From Streptomyces sp. CoH27 (GTDB taxonomy: Bacteria; Actinomycetota; Actinomycetes; Streptomycetales; Streptomycetaceae), in assembly GCF_020181035.1 (NCBI RefSeq), contig NZ_JAIQYY010000009.1, forward strand, positions 248,001 through 312,000: a stretch of DNA of 64,000 nucleotides, read 5' to 3'. This document shows positions 41,315 to 50,353 of the stretch, one piece after another. Each line of letters opens with the position of its first letter. Position 1 is the first letter of the stretch. The position numbers and the translations under genes are program-made. Below the pieces are notes generated by a model, which saw only the letters and a program-made list of their open reading frames with translations, was not told the DNA's origin and made no database searches.

Positions 41315-43957
41315 ATGGTGTCCGTACCCACCCACAGAAGACGGTGGTTCGCCCTCTGCGCGCTCACCGCGTCCGCCGCACTCGTGGCGATCCCCCCGTC
41401 CGCCGCCTCCGGGCGCTCGCCGAGTCCCTTCGGTGTCCGCGCCCTCGGCCACCTGGCCAAGGAGCGCGAGCAGTCGGTGGGTGCCATGAAGCCGCACGAG
41501 GCGGGGGACGGGGGCGGCGGCAACGAGGCGGACGAGATCGCCGAGGGCGCGGACCAGTACGCCGAGGCGCGCACCTCGCCCGGTGTCGTCGCTCCGGGCG
41601 CGTACGGCGCCGCCTGGCACGACCTCGCCAACCTCCGTGACACCGGCGGAAGTTGGCGCAATATCACCGACCTGCCGTACAACTCCGACGACCCGCGCTA
41701 CCGCGACGTCGACTCCAACTCCAGCGGCGGATCCGGCAACGTCACCGGCCGGATGGCCGCGGTGGCCGCCGACGACGACGGCTATGTCTACGCGGGCAGC
41801 GCGGGCGGCGGCGTCTGGCGCTCGCGCACCGGAGGCGGCCACTGGCAGCCCATCAGCGACCGGCTGCCCGCACAGTCCACCGGCGCCCTCGCCCTCGACG
41901 GCACGGGCCGGCTCTGGCTGGGCACCGGCGAGGCCACCACCAACGCCGACGCCTACCTCGGCAGCGGCGTCTACGTCCTGGACCACCCCCACCACGGCAC
42001 CTTCTCCCCGCGCCGCCGGGTCGGTGGTGACGAGCTGGAGAGCACCACCATCCACGAGCTGCGTTTCGGCGGGGACAAGGTCTGGGCAGCCACCAGCAAG
42101 GGCGTGTGGAGCCACTCCACCAAGGACCTGGACGGCCCCTGGAAGCTGGAGTACGCGCCCAACCCCGACTATCTGCCCGGCGGTTCGAAGGCGAACGACC
42201 CCTCCGCGCCGTACAAGAACATCGCCAACGACATCGCGATCGACCCCAAGGACCCGACCAAGGTCGTCCTCGCCGTCGGCTGGCGCAGCGGCGACGACTA
42301 CAACGGCTTCTACACCCAGGTCAACGGCGCCTGGACCCGGATCAGCAGCGGCCTCGGTGATCTCCCGGCCGACGCGGGCAACGTCGGCAACGTCACCTTC
42401 GCCCGCTCCGCCGACGGCTCCCGCTACTACGCCATCGACCAGTCGCCGGAGCAGCTGAGCACCAACCCGGACAGTGGCCTGGAGGGCATCTACGTCTCGA
42501 AGTCCGGCTCCCCGGCCGGGCCCTGGACGAAGATCGCCGACTACAAGGGCCTGGCCGCCGACAACTCGGCGCTGACGACCGCCGGTTACATGCCGGGCGT
42601 GCAGGCCTGGTACAACCAGTTCCTCGCCGTGGACCCGAACGATCCGCAGCACGTGTACGCCGGCCTCGAAGAGGTCTACGAGACCAAGAACGGCGGCACC
42701 AGCTGGTCGACCGTCGGACCGTACTGGAACTTCCCCTTCTCCTGCTGGAGCATCGACCCCTCCCGGCAGACCGGCTCCTGCAGCCAGACCACCCACTCCG
42801 ACCAGCACGGCGTCGCCATCGGCAGCTATCACGGCCAGAGCTTCGTGTACGTCGGCAACGACGGCGGCATCTACAAGCGCCCGGTCGACGGCGCCCAGGA
42901 CGCCTCCGGCCACGCCACCGACTGGACCTCCCTCAACGACGGCACGATCGACACCCTCCAGTACTACTCGGTCGGCATCGGCAAGGACCTCGACCACGGC
43001 GGGCTGTCCGTCACCGGCGGCCTCCAGGACAACGGCCAGTCCATCCTGCGCGGCCACGACACCGTCATGGGCTCCAACTTCGGCGGTGACGGCGGCGACA
43101 CGCTCACCGATCCCGCCAACGGGTGCGACATCGCCCAGGAGTACGTCTACCTCGCCGTCCAGGTCACCCAGAACTGCGCCGTGAACAACGGCAGTTGGTC
43201 CACCGATGCAACGAAGGCCACCTCGTACTCGGTCGCCCCGGCCGACAACGCCACCAGCGAGGCCCGCTTCATCGCCCCGCTCGCGGCCGACCTGAAGGAC
43301 GGCAACACCTGGATCGCCGGCGGCCGCCACATCTGGGTCCAGACCCACGGCTACGCCATCCGCAGCGGCTCCGAGTGGACCAGCGTCCACGACCTCGGCG
43401 CCGGCCGGGCCGCCACCGCCGTCGCCGCCTCCGGGGGCAAGATCTACGCCGCCTGGTGCGGCCCCTGCAACAACCAGGGCTTCGCCCGGGGCATCGCCGT
43501 GGGCAACGCGGACGGCACCGGCTGGCACGACATCAGCCTGCCCGTCGACGGGACCGTGCCCAACCGGTACCTCAGCGGCTTCGCCGTCGACCCGCACAAC
43601 GCCGACCACGTGTTCCTCGCCGTCAACGGCTTCTCCCGGCACTGGACCGAGGGACCGGGCGCCGGTGTCGGCCATGTCTTCGAGTCCACCGACGGCGGCA
43701 CGACCTGGAAGGACATCTCGGCCGACCTGCCCGACGTGCCCACCAACTCCGTGCTGCTGACGCCGGACGGCGGCCTCGCCGTCGCGACCGACCTGGGCGT
43801 GGTCTACCGCGCACCGGGCCGCACCACCTGGCAGCGGATCGGCAGCCTGCCCGCCGTCGCCGTCCTCCAGCTCAGGACGAGCCCGGACGGCAGCACGCTG
43901 TACGCCGCCACGCACGGCCGCGGGATCTACACCGTGAAGCTGTGCGACCTGCGCTGA
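41315..43957 (+). CDS. Secreted multi-bladed beta-propeller (BNR/sortilin-like) protein
   Basis: 880 residues from ATG 41315 (GTG 41318 equally possible; AGGAGG just upstream). Signal peptide with RRRWFALCALTASAALVAI. The mature protein is filled with BNR/Asp-box-like blades: GGVWRSRTGGGHWQP, YETKNGGTSWSTVG, FESTDGGTTWKDIS and VYRAPGRTTW. This is the architecture of VPS10/sortilin-like and GH74/sialidase-like propellers. It has an Asp in GLQDNGQS near the position of a GH74-type catalytic region, but I cannot assign activity. Monocistronic with a strong terminator. Confidence 0.82.
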   Translation: MVSVPTHRRRWFALCALTASAALVAIPPSAASGRSPSPFGVRALGHLAKEREQSVGAMKPHEAGDGGGGNEADEIAEGADQYAEARTSPGVVAPGAYGAAWHDLANLRDTGGSWRNITDLPYNSDDPRYRDVDSNSSGGSGNVTGRMAAVAADDDGYVYAGSAGGGVWRSRTGGGHWQPISDRLPAQSTGALALDGTGRLWLGTGEATTNADAYLGSGVYVLDHPHHGTFSPRRRVGGDELESTTIHELRFGGDKVWAATSKGVWSHSTKDLDGPWKLEYAPNPDYLPGGSKANDPSAPYKNIANDIAIDPKDPTKVVLAVGWRSGDDYNGFYTQVNGAWTRISSGLGDLPADAGNVGNVTFARSADGSRYYAIDQSPEQLSTNPDSGLEGIYVSKSGSPAGPWTKIADYKGLAADNSALTTAGYMPGVQAWYNQFLAVDPNDPQHVYAGLEEVYETKNGGTSWSTVGPYWNFPFSCWSIDPSRQTGSCSQTTHSDQHGVAIGSYHGQSFVYVGNDGGIYKRPVDGAQDASGHATDWTSLNDGTIDTLQYYSVGIGKDLDHGGLSVTGGLQDNGQSILRGHDTVMGSNFGGDGGDTLTDPANGCDIAQEYVYLAVQVTQNCAVNNGSWSTDATKATSYSVAPADNATSEARFIAPLAADLKDGNTWIAGGRHIWVQTHGYAIRSGSEWTSVHDLGAGRAATAVAASGGKIYAAWCGPCNNQGFARGIAVGNADGTGWHDISLPVDGTVPNRYLSGFAVDPHNADHVFLAVNGFSRHWTEGPGAGVGHVFESTDGGTTWKDISADLPDVPTNSVLLTPDGGLAVATDLGVVYRAPGRTTWQRIGSLPAVAVLQLRTSPDGSTLYAATHGRGIYTVKLCDLR

Positions 43958-43972
43958 GCCTTCGGTGAACGG

Positions 43973-44025
43973 GAAGGGGTGATCCCGTGGGCCCATGTTC
44001 CTCGTGGGCCCGGGGGTCACCCCTT
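43973..44025. terminator. Long bidirectional hairpin terminator
   Basis: GAAGGGGTGA...GGGCCCA on the left pairs with TGGGCCC...TCACCCCTTC on the right with one or two mismatches. It lies between convergent genes and overlaps the last codons of the ABC ATPase gene. Confidence 0.8.
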
Positions 44026-44778
44026 CGGCGCATCGCCCCGGACCGCCCGCCCCACCTCCGTGCGCAGCGCGACGAACGCCGGCAGGCTCCGTGTCCCGAT
44101 CTGGTCGCGATCGGCCGGCAGGGCGATCGGCAGGTCCCGTACGACACGGGAGCCGGGGCCGGGGGAGAGGACGACGACACGGTCACCGACGTACACGCTC
44201 TCGTCGATGTCGTGCGTGACGAACACGATGGTCGTGCCGTCGGCCCGGTGCACCTCCAGCAGCAGATCCTCCAGATCCTCGCGGGTGCGGGCGTCGAGGG
44301 AGCCGAACGGCTCGTCCATGAGCAGCAGCGAGGGCCGACAGACCAGGGCGCGGGCGATGGCGACGCGCTGCTGCATCCCGCCCGACAGCTCGGGAGGGCG
44401 GCGCCGCCCGGCCCCGGCGAGGCCCACGCGGTCGAGGATCTCCTCGGCGGCGGCCCGGCGCGCGGCCCGGCCGAGACCGAGGCGGCGCAGCGGCAGCGCC
44501 ACGTTGTCGCGGACGGTGAGCCAGGGCAGCAGCGAGCGGCCGTACTCCTGGAAGACGACCGCGAGCCGGCCGGGGACCCCGGTCACCGGGGTGCCGTCGA
44601 CCGTGACCGTGCCCTCCTGCGCGGGCAGCAGCCCGGCGACGGTGCGCAGCAGGGTGGACTTGCCACAGCCGGACGGCCCGACGACACACAGGAGTTGGCC
44701 GTCGGGCACGGTGAGGCTGATGCCGTCCAGGACGTGCTGGTCGCCGAAGTGCCGGCTGACGGAGTCGAGGCGCAGCAT
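44017..44778 (-). CDS. ABC transporter ATP-binding protein (SsuB/TauB/NrtD group)
   Basis: 253 residues. Walker A GPSGCGKST at 34-42, Q loop VVFQEYGRSLLPWLTV, signature LSGGMQQR, Walker B LLLMDEPFGSLD, H loop VFVTHDIDE. The spacing and sequence match ATPases of sulfonate/taurine/nitrate/thiamine-precursor uptake systems. It powers import with the fused permease and lipoprotein encoded upstream in the same operon. It starts 4 nt after the decarboxylase stop. Confidence 0.93.
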   Translation of the reverse strand: MLRLDSVSRHFGDQHVLDGISLTVPDGQLLCVVGPSGCGKSTLLRTVAGLLPAQEGTVTVDGTPVTGVPGRLAVVFQEYGRSLLPWLTVRDNVALPLRRLGLGRAARRAAAEEILDRVGLAGAGRRRPPELSGGMQQRVAIARALVCRPSLLLMDEPFGSLDARTREDLEDLLLEVHRADGTTIVFVTHDIDESVYVGDRVVVLSPGPGSRVVRDLPIALPADRDQIGTRSLPAFVALRTEVGRAVRGDAPKG

Positions 44779-44782
44779 CCCC

Positions 44783-46390
44783 TCACCCGGCCCACGGCTC
44801 GTACAAGGTGCCCGTGCTCCCGCTGACCCGCACGTGCAGCAGGAAGGGGCCCGCGTCGTCGCCCCGGCCCAGGGCGTGGTCCAGGGCGGCCGGCAGTTCG
44901 CGGGGGTCCTCGGCGCGGGCGGCCGGGCAGCCGAAGGACTCCGCGAGGGACGCGAAGTCGACGCCGGTGATGTCCGTGCCGGGGACGGGTGCGACGCCGA
45001 TGCGGCGGCCGAGCGCGCGGACGGCCGCGTACCCGCCGTTGTCCAGCAGGACGTACGTGACCGGGACCGCGTGCCGGGCCGCGCTCCACAGCGCTTGCAC
45101 CGAGTACAGCGCCGAGCCGTCGCCGACCACGCACACCACCCGGCGCCGGTCGGCGAGGGCCCGGCCGACCGCGAGCGGCAGACCCCAGCCGAGCGCGCCG
45201 CTGCCGGTGGTGAGAAAGCCGCCGCCGGCGTCGACGGGCACGCGCGCGTGCAGCGCGTCCCGGTGGCTGGGCGCCTCCTCGACGAGCACCCGGTCGCGCG
45301 GGAGCCGGGCCCGCAGCAGGTCGAAGAAGAACTCCGGGGTGATGTGCGCCGCGGCGCCGGCAGGGGCGGGGTCCGGCCGGGGTGGCGGGGGTTCCCGGTC
45401 GGACGTCTTCAGCAGTTCCGCGAGCCGGGTCAGGGCGGGGCGCAGGGTGGTGACGATGCTGGTGCCGACGGGCAGCCAGGCGGCCTGGACGGCGTCGCAG
45501 TCCAGGTGGAACAGCTCGGTGCCGGGCGCGAGCGGCGGGCCGTCGTCCGGCACGTGATAGGTGAACACCGGTGTGCCGAGGGCGACCACCACGTCGTACG
45601 GGGCCAGGCGCGCGGCCAGTGGGCGGGCGACCGGCGGGAGAAAGCCCTGGAACAGCGGATGCGACTCCGGGAACCCGGAGCGGCCGGAGAGCGGGCTGAT
45701 CCACACCCCCGCCCGGAGCCGCTCGGCCAGCGCCCGGACCTCCTCCAGCGCGTCCTCGTCGTCCACCCCCGGGCCGACCACCAGCGCCGGGCGGGCGCAG
45801 GAGTCCAGCCGGGCGGCGAGCGCGGCGAGGGCGTCCGGGGCGGCCGTGAACGCCGTGTGCACGGTGCGGGGCGGGACGGGCTCGGCGGGCCGGTCCCAGT
45901 CGTCCTCGGGCACGGACACGAACACCGGTCCGCGCGGGTGGGTCATCGCGGTCCGGTACGCCTCGGCCAGCACGGCCGGCACGTCCTCGGCCCGCTCCGG
46001 CTGACGGGCGGACTTCACGTACGGGCGCGGGAAGAGGGCCGGTTCGTCGGCACCCAGGAACGGCCGCACCTGGATCAGCGACCGCGCCTGCTGACCCGCC
46101 ACGATCACCAGCGGCACCCGATCCCGATAGGCGTTGAACACCGCGCCCAGCGCGTGCCCCACCCCGCCGGCCGAGTGCAGACTGACGAACGCTGCCTGCC
46201 GGGTGCCCAACGCATGTCCGGCCGCCATGGCGACGGCGATGGACTCCTGGAGGCCGAGCACATAGGTGAAGTCGTCCGGCCAGTCACGGAACATCCGCAG
46301 TTCCGTGGAGCCCGGATTGCCGAAGACACAGGTCATGCCGGTGTCCCGCAGGAACCGTACGACCGCCTCGCGGACCGTGGTCCTCGTCAT
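44783..46390 (-). CDS. mdlC: ThDP-dependent benzoylformate decarboxylase-like enzyme
   Basis: 535 residues from ATG 46390 after GGGAGGA. It is a thiamine diphosphate enzyme of the 2-oxo-acid decarboxylase family. The active-site residues of Pseudomonas benzoylformate decarboxylase are all present at matching places: Ser28 (GNPGSTE; Ser26), Glu49 (GLQE; Glu47), His72 (SLHSAGG; His70), and the His of PVFTYHVPD (His281). The ThDP/Mg motif is GDGSALYS ... LLDNGGY. It should release CO2 from an aromatic 2-oxo acid such as benzoylformate. It is embedded in an ABC uptake operon, which suggests the transported compound or its product is the substrate. Confidence 0.85.
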   Translation of the reverse strand: MTRTTVREAVVRFLRDTGMTCVFGNPGSTELRMFRDWPDDFTYVLGLQESIAVAMAAGHALGTRQAAFVSLHSAGGVGHALGAVFNAYRDRVPLVIVAGQQARSLIQVRPFLGADEPALFPRPYVKSARQPERAEDVPAVLAEAYRTAMTHPRGPVFVSVPEDDWDRPAEPVPPRTVHTAFTAAPDALAALAARLDSCARPALVVGPGVDDEDALEEVRALAERLRAGVWISPLSGRSGFPESHPLFQGFLPPVARPLAARLAPYDVVVALGTPVFTYHVPDDGPPLAPGTELFHLDCDAVQAAWLPVGTSIVTTLRPALTRLAELLKTSDREPPPPRPDPAPAGAAAHITPEFFFDLLRARLPRDRVLVEEAPSHRDALHARVPVDAGGGFLTTGSGALGWGLPLAVGRALADRRRVVCVVGDGSALYSVQALWSAARHAVPVTYVLLDNGGYAAVRALGRRIGVAPVPGTDITGVDFASLAESFGCPAARAEDPRELPAALDHALGRGDDAGPFLLHVRVSGSTGTLYEPWAG

Positions 46391-46401
46391 GCCGTCCTCC
46401 C

Positions 46402-47976
46402 TCATGTCCTCGGGCCGACGAGCCGTCTCTCGACCGCCAGCAGACCGCTGTTGAGGAGAAAGCCGAGCGCACCGAGCAGCAGCAGCGCCGCCCACACGGT
46501 GAGCAGGTCGGAGCGGGTCTGGGCGTCGGTGAGGGTGAAGCCGATGCCGTCGGCGCTGCCCGGCAGCAGCTCCGAGAACACCATCAGGATCAGGGACAGC
46601 GACAGACTGAGCCGCAGCCCCGCGAAGATCCGGGGCAGCGCCGAGGGCAGGATCAGGAACCACAGCCGCTCCGGTGCCGTCAGCCCCAGCACCGACGCCA
46701 CCTCCAGCCGCAGCGGATCGGTGGCGCGGGCGCCCTCGGCCGAGTTGATCAGCACCGGCCAGACGGCACTGAACGCGATCGACGCCACCTGCATCGGCGT
46801 ACCGAAGTCGAAGACGACGACGAACACCGGCACCAGCGCGGGCGGCGGCACGGCCCGCGCGAACTGCAGCACCGGATCGCACAGCGCGTACGCCCGCCGT
46901 GAGCGGCCCACCGCGACCCCGAGGGCGATCCCGGCCAGGGCGGCGAGCGCGAACCCGGCCGCCATCCGGCCGAGGCTGGGCAGGATCGTGTCGTCGGCGG
47001 CCGGGGTGAGGAACAGACGCCGGGCCGGCCCCGAGAACCACAGGTCACGGGCGTGCCGGACGATCCGCAACGGCGGCGGGAAATAGACACTGTGCCGCGC
47101 GCGGGCCGCCACCTGCCAGCAGCCGACGGCGCCGAGCAGCACCGACCAGCGCAGCAGGAAGGGGACGGCGGTCCTCCGGGTGCCCTCCTGCGTGAACTGC
47201 CCTTCCGGGCCACGCCGTTCCCGCGCCCAGGCGAACAACCGCCGTTCCGCGGCCACGAGTACGCCGTTGACGACGAGGCCGAGACAGCCGGCCCACACCA
47301 CCCCGGCCAGCACGTCCCGGGTGCCGTCCGTGGCGGTCTCGGCCTGGGCGATGAAGATGCCGAGGCCCTGCCCGAAACCGGAGAGGATCTCGGTGGCGAC
47401 GGCCAGGATCAGGGCGACCCCGGCGGAGATCCGTACGCCCGCGGCGATGAACGGGGCGGTGCCCGGCAGCTCCACCCGCCACAGCACCGCGAGCCGGCCG
47501 AAGCCGAAGGCACGCAGGGTGTCCTTGGCCGACGGATCGGTCTCGCCGAGGCCGTAGACGGTGTTGAACAGCACCGGCCAGAGCGAGGCGTACGCGATCA
47601 GCGTCACCTCGGTCTGCGTGCCCGACCCGAGCAGCAGCGACACCAGCGGGATCAGCGCGACCGAGGGCAACGGCCGCAGGAACTCCACGACCGCGCGTAC
47701 GGCGCCCTCCACCACCGGCACCGCGCCCAGCAGCAGCCCCAGCGGCACGGCGATCGCACAGGCGAGGCCCAGCCCCAGCGCCCACGCCCGCAGGGTCACC
47801 CCGATCCCGTCGAGGAAGGCCCGGTCGCCCGCCAGCTCCACGGCGCGGGCGAGGACGTCGGAGGCGGGTGGCAGATAGCTGCGCCGTACGATCCCGGCCC
47901 GGGAGAGCGCCTCACACACCCCGAAGGCGGCCGCAGCACCGACCAGGCCGAACAGCCGGTCCTGACGTCGCGTCAT
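46402..47976 (-). CDS. Fused double ABC permease
   Basis: 524 residues that contain two complete SsuC/TauC-like permease domains in a single frame: about 1-255 and 270-524, each with six predicted membrane segments. Each half has its own cytoplasmic EAA-type loop (FGFGRLAVLWRVELPGTAPFI; LGLTAPERLWFLILPSALPRI). Normally these are one gene acting as a homodimer or two genes; here they form a pseudo-heterodimer. The ATG overlaps the stop of the binding protein (ATGA). It passes the ligand through the membrane with the 44.0-kb ATPase. Confidence 0.92.
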   Translation of the reverse strand: MTRRQDRLFGLVGAAAAFGVCEALSRAGIVRRSYLPPASDVLARAVELAGDRAFLDGIGVTLRAWALGLGLACAIAVPLGLLLGAVPVVEGAVRAVVEFLRPLPSVALIPLVSLLLGSGTQTEVTLIAYASLWPVLFNTVYGLGETDPSAKDTLRAFGFGRLAVLWRVELPGTAPFIAAGVRISAGVALILAVATEILSGFGQGLGIFIAQAETATDGTRDVLAGVVWAGCLGLVVNGVLVAAERRLFAWARERRGPEGQFTQEGTRRTAVPFLLRWSVLLGAVGCWQVAARARHSVYFPPPLRIVRHARDLWFSGPARRLFLTPAADDTILPSLGRMAAGFALAALAGIALGVAVGRSRRAYALCDPVLQFARAVPPPALVPVFVVVFDFGTPMQVASIAFSAVWPVLINSAEGARATDPLRLEVASVLGLTAPERLWFLILPSALPRIFAGLRLSLSLSLILMVFSELLPGSADGIGFTLTDAQTRSDLLTVWAALLLLGALGFLLNSGLLAVERRLVGPRT

Positions 47977-48941
47977 GTGGCCAGAAGCGGTGCCGGATCG
48001 ACGTCCTTCGTCAACAACCCCTGCTGACGCATGAGGTGGATGAGCCGGCGCAGCCCGGACGGATCGGCGGTCGCCGGATAGACGGGCAGATGGAGCGACG
48101 TGGCCTGGTCCGCGGTCACCTTGGTGTACCTCGGCAGCTCGGTGCGCACCGCGCCCGGATCGTCGGTGGCGAGCTGCGAGGCCGCTTCGATCGCCCGCCG
48201 GAAGCCCGCGGCGGCCTTCGGGTTCTTCCGCACGAAGTCCCGCGTGGTGACGTACCCGCTGGCGGGCAGGCCCCGTGCCGGCCCCGAGCCGCCGTCCAGC
48301 AGCACCCGCGCGCCCAACTCGCCCTGGATCGCGGAGTCGAAGGGCTCGACCGCGTGGACGGCGTCCACCTGGCCCTTCTCCAGTGCCGGGCCCATCTGCG
48401 GGAACAGGATCTGCCGGTAGACGGGCCGTCCGGCGCCCTGGGCGTCGAGGATCGCGTTCAGGGTGAGGGACTGGATGTTGTTGAGGACGGCGACGGCGAC
48501 CTTCCTGCCCGCCAGGTCCCTGGGCGACGAAAGGCCTGAGTCCTTGGGTACGAGGACGTCCATCATGTGCGGGGCGATCCGGACGCCCTCGGCGAGGATG
48601 CGCAGGTCCAGGGTGCCCTTCTCGTACGCCTGGAGATAGGTGACGTAGTTCGCGCTCGCGATCACGTCCACCTGGCCCTTGAGCAGTGCGGGCAGCGCCT
48701 GGATGCTCTGCTGCACGGGCTGGATGCGCACGTCCAGGCCCTCTTCGGCGAACAGCCCCCGGTCCCGCGCGAGATAGAGGGCGGCCGAGTCGGTGAGCGG
48801 CAGCGCCGCCACGGTCAGTCGCTGGCGCCCGTCCCCGGAGCGGGATGTGCCGCCGCTCCCGCAGCCCGCCAGGATCAGCGCCGCCGCGGCAACGAGGGCC
48901 GCCAGCCGAGTCGTTCCCGATCGCGATCGACGTGATGACAT
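47973..48941 (-). CDS. ABC transporter substrate-binding lipoprotein (NMT1/SsuA-like)
   Basis: 322 residues from ATG 48941; a GTG at 48959 would add six. Neither has a Shine-Dalgarno. Lipoprotein signal with lipobox LAGC. The mature protein is a periplasmic-binding type II fold of the NMT1/THI5/SsuA group: LTVAALPLTDSAALYLARDR, GLFAEEGLDVRI, QSIQALPALLKGQVDVIA. This group binds sulfonates, nitrate, taurine, HMP or small aromatic acids; the neighbouring decarboxylase favours an aromatic 2-oxo or hydroxy acid, which is inference. First gene of a four-gene operon. Confidence 0.9.
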   Translation of the reverse strand: MSSRRSRSGTTRLAALVAAAALILAGCGSGGTSRSGDGRQRLTVAALPLTDSAALYLARDRGLFAEEGLDVRIQPVQQSIQALPALLKGQVDVIASANYVTYLQAYEKGTLDLRILAEGVRIAPHMMDVLVPKDSGLSSPRDLAGRKVAVAVLNNIQSLTLNAILDAQGAGRPVYRQILFPQMGPALEKGQVDAVHAVEPFDSAIQGELGARVLLDGGSGPARGLPASGYVTTRDFVRKNPKAAAGFRRAIEAASQLATDDPGAVRTELPRYTKVTADQATSLHLPVYPATADPSGLRRLIHLMRQQGLLTKDVDPAPLLAT

Positions 48942-49034
48942 ACGGGCATGCGTACCCACGATTTGTCAAGATCGCTATAGATGGGGCGATTTTCGGGCGC
49001 GCCGGGCGCCGCCGAGGACGTGTGCGAGCCCCGG

Positions 49035-50042
49035 CTACGCCGACGGTCCCGCGATGCGCAGGGTCGTCCCCGTGGCCGGCCCCGCAGCCTCCGCGCGCCC
49101 GGTGACCTCCGTCCACCAGTCGGCGCCGTCCTCCAGGTAGCGCAGCAGCACGCCCTCGCGGATCGCCCAGGGCAGGACGACGACCCGGCGCAGCCCCATG
49201 AGCTTCAGTGCCGTGTGCCCCACGACCGCCCCGGCCAGGCTCTGCTCGGCGCGCGGCGCGGAGATGCCCGGCAGCAGGGCACGCTCGGCGCAGGGCAGCG
49301 CGGCGAGCCTGCGCACCGCCTCGCCGAGGTCCTCGCAGCGCATCTCCCGCCGCACGAACGGGCCGTAGCGTCCGGGCGCCGCCCCGCACAGCCGGGCCAG
49401 CTGCTGGAACGTACGGGAGCTCACGGCGGCCGTGCGCGGCGCCTCCCAGCGGATCCGCGCGGCCACGTCCCGCAGATCGTGCCGGATCCGGCGCCGCAGC
49501 TCCTTCAGCTCTTCCGGTCCCGGCGGATCCTGCAGCCCGAGATGCTCCTGGGTCAGCCGCCGGGCGCCGAGCGGGAGGGAGGCGGCGAAGTCGGGCAGGC
49601 GGCCCCGGCCGAAGGCCGCCTCCAGGGAGCCGCCGCCGATGTCCAGCACCGCCAGGGGGCCCGCGTGCCAGCCGAGCCAGCGCCGTGCCGCGAGGAAGGT
49701 CAGCTCGGCCTCCGTCTCCCCGGGCAGGGTGCACATCCGGATCCCGGTCCCGGCGGCCACCCGCCGCAGCACCTCCTGCCGGTTCGGGGCGCCGCGCACC
49801 ACCGCGGTCGCGAAGGCCAGCGGCCCCGTCGCATGCCAGCGCCGGGCGGTCGCCCCCGCCGCGGCCACCGCCTGCACCAGGGACTCCACCGCCTCGTCGG
49901 CGATGGCGCCGTCCGGACCGACGTGTTCGGACAGGCGCAGCTTCCACTTCACGGTGTGCACCGGCAGCGGAACACCCCCCTCCACATCCGCGATCACCAG
50001 TCGGACCGTGTTCGACCCCGCATCCACCACGCTCAACCGCAT
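49035..50042 (-). CDS. Ppx/GppA-family phosphatase
   Basis: 335 residues, the length of the short actinobacterial exopolyphosphatase type. ASKHA-fold ATPase motifs are visible: VVDAGSNTVRLVI at the N-terminus (phosphate 1), LDIGGGSLEAAFG (phosphate 2) and GGxx-like AGAVVGHTALK near the end. It would hydrolyse polyphosphate or pppGpp, linking phosphate storage and the stringent response. Monocistronic, divergent from the monooxygenase. Confidence 0.92.
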   Translation of the reverse strand: MRLSVVDAGSNTVRLVIADVEGGVPLPVHTVKWKLRLSEHVGPDGAIADEAVESLVQAVAAAGATARRWHATGPLAFATAVVRGAPNRQEVLRRVAAGTGIRMCTLPGETEAELTFLAARRWLGWHAGPLAVLDIGGGSLEAAFGRGRLPDFAASLPLGARRLTQEHLGLQDPPGPEELKELRRRIRHDLRDVAARIRWEAPRTAAVSSRTFQQLARLCGAAPGRYGPFVRREMRCEDLGEAVRRLAALPCAERALLPGISAPRAEQSLAGAVVGHTALKLMGLRRVVVLPWAIREGVLLRYLEDGADWWTEVTGRAEAAGPATGTTLRIAGPSA

Positions 50043-50353
50043 GGCCGGGACGTACCCAATTCCCCGTCAAAAACCCGTCATCACGGGGGCGCACCCGGGC
50101 ACCGTGTGTGCACAGCGCCTCACGACGTGCCACGCGGATGCGACGCGCGGCGGCGGAGGTGCGACGCGCACGCGGCGGAGCGGCAGGCCCGATGCACCGC
50201 ATTCACCGGCGCGGAGATCGCCGACGCGCCCCTCCGTCTCATCACCCCGAGCCTGTCCGGATCTCAGCCGTTCCCGCCCCCGCCGCACCGGCTCTGCCCT
50301 TAGATGGTGACCACCACTGTCGGCACGGGGAGCGGCACTTGAGCGGGACGGAT
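50043..50353. other. Divergent intergenic region
   Basis: Over 300 nt without a supportable gene. It contains repeated GCGACGCGC words but no clear operator or hairpin. Confidence 0.4.

Noticed and set aside
48960..48975. TTGACA just upstream of the substrate-binding protein gene as a -35
   Set aside because: It lies too close to the start; its -10 would fall inside the coding region with no later start available.
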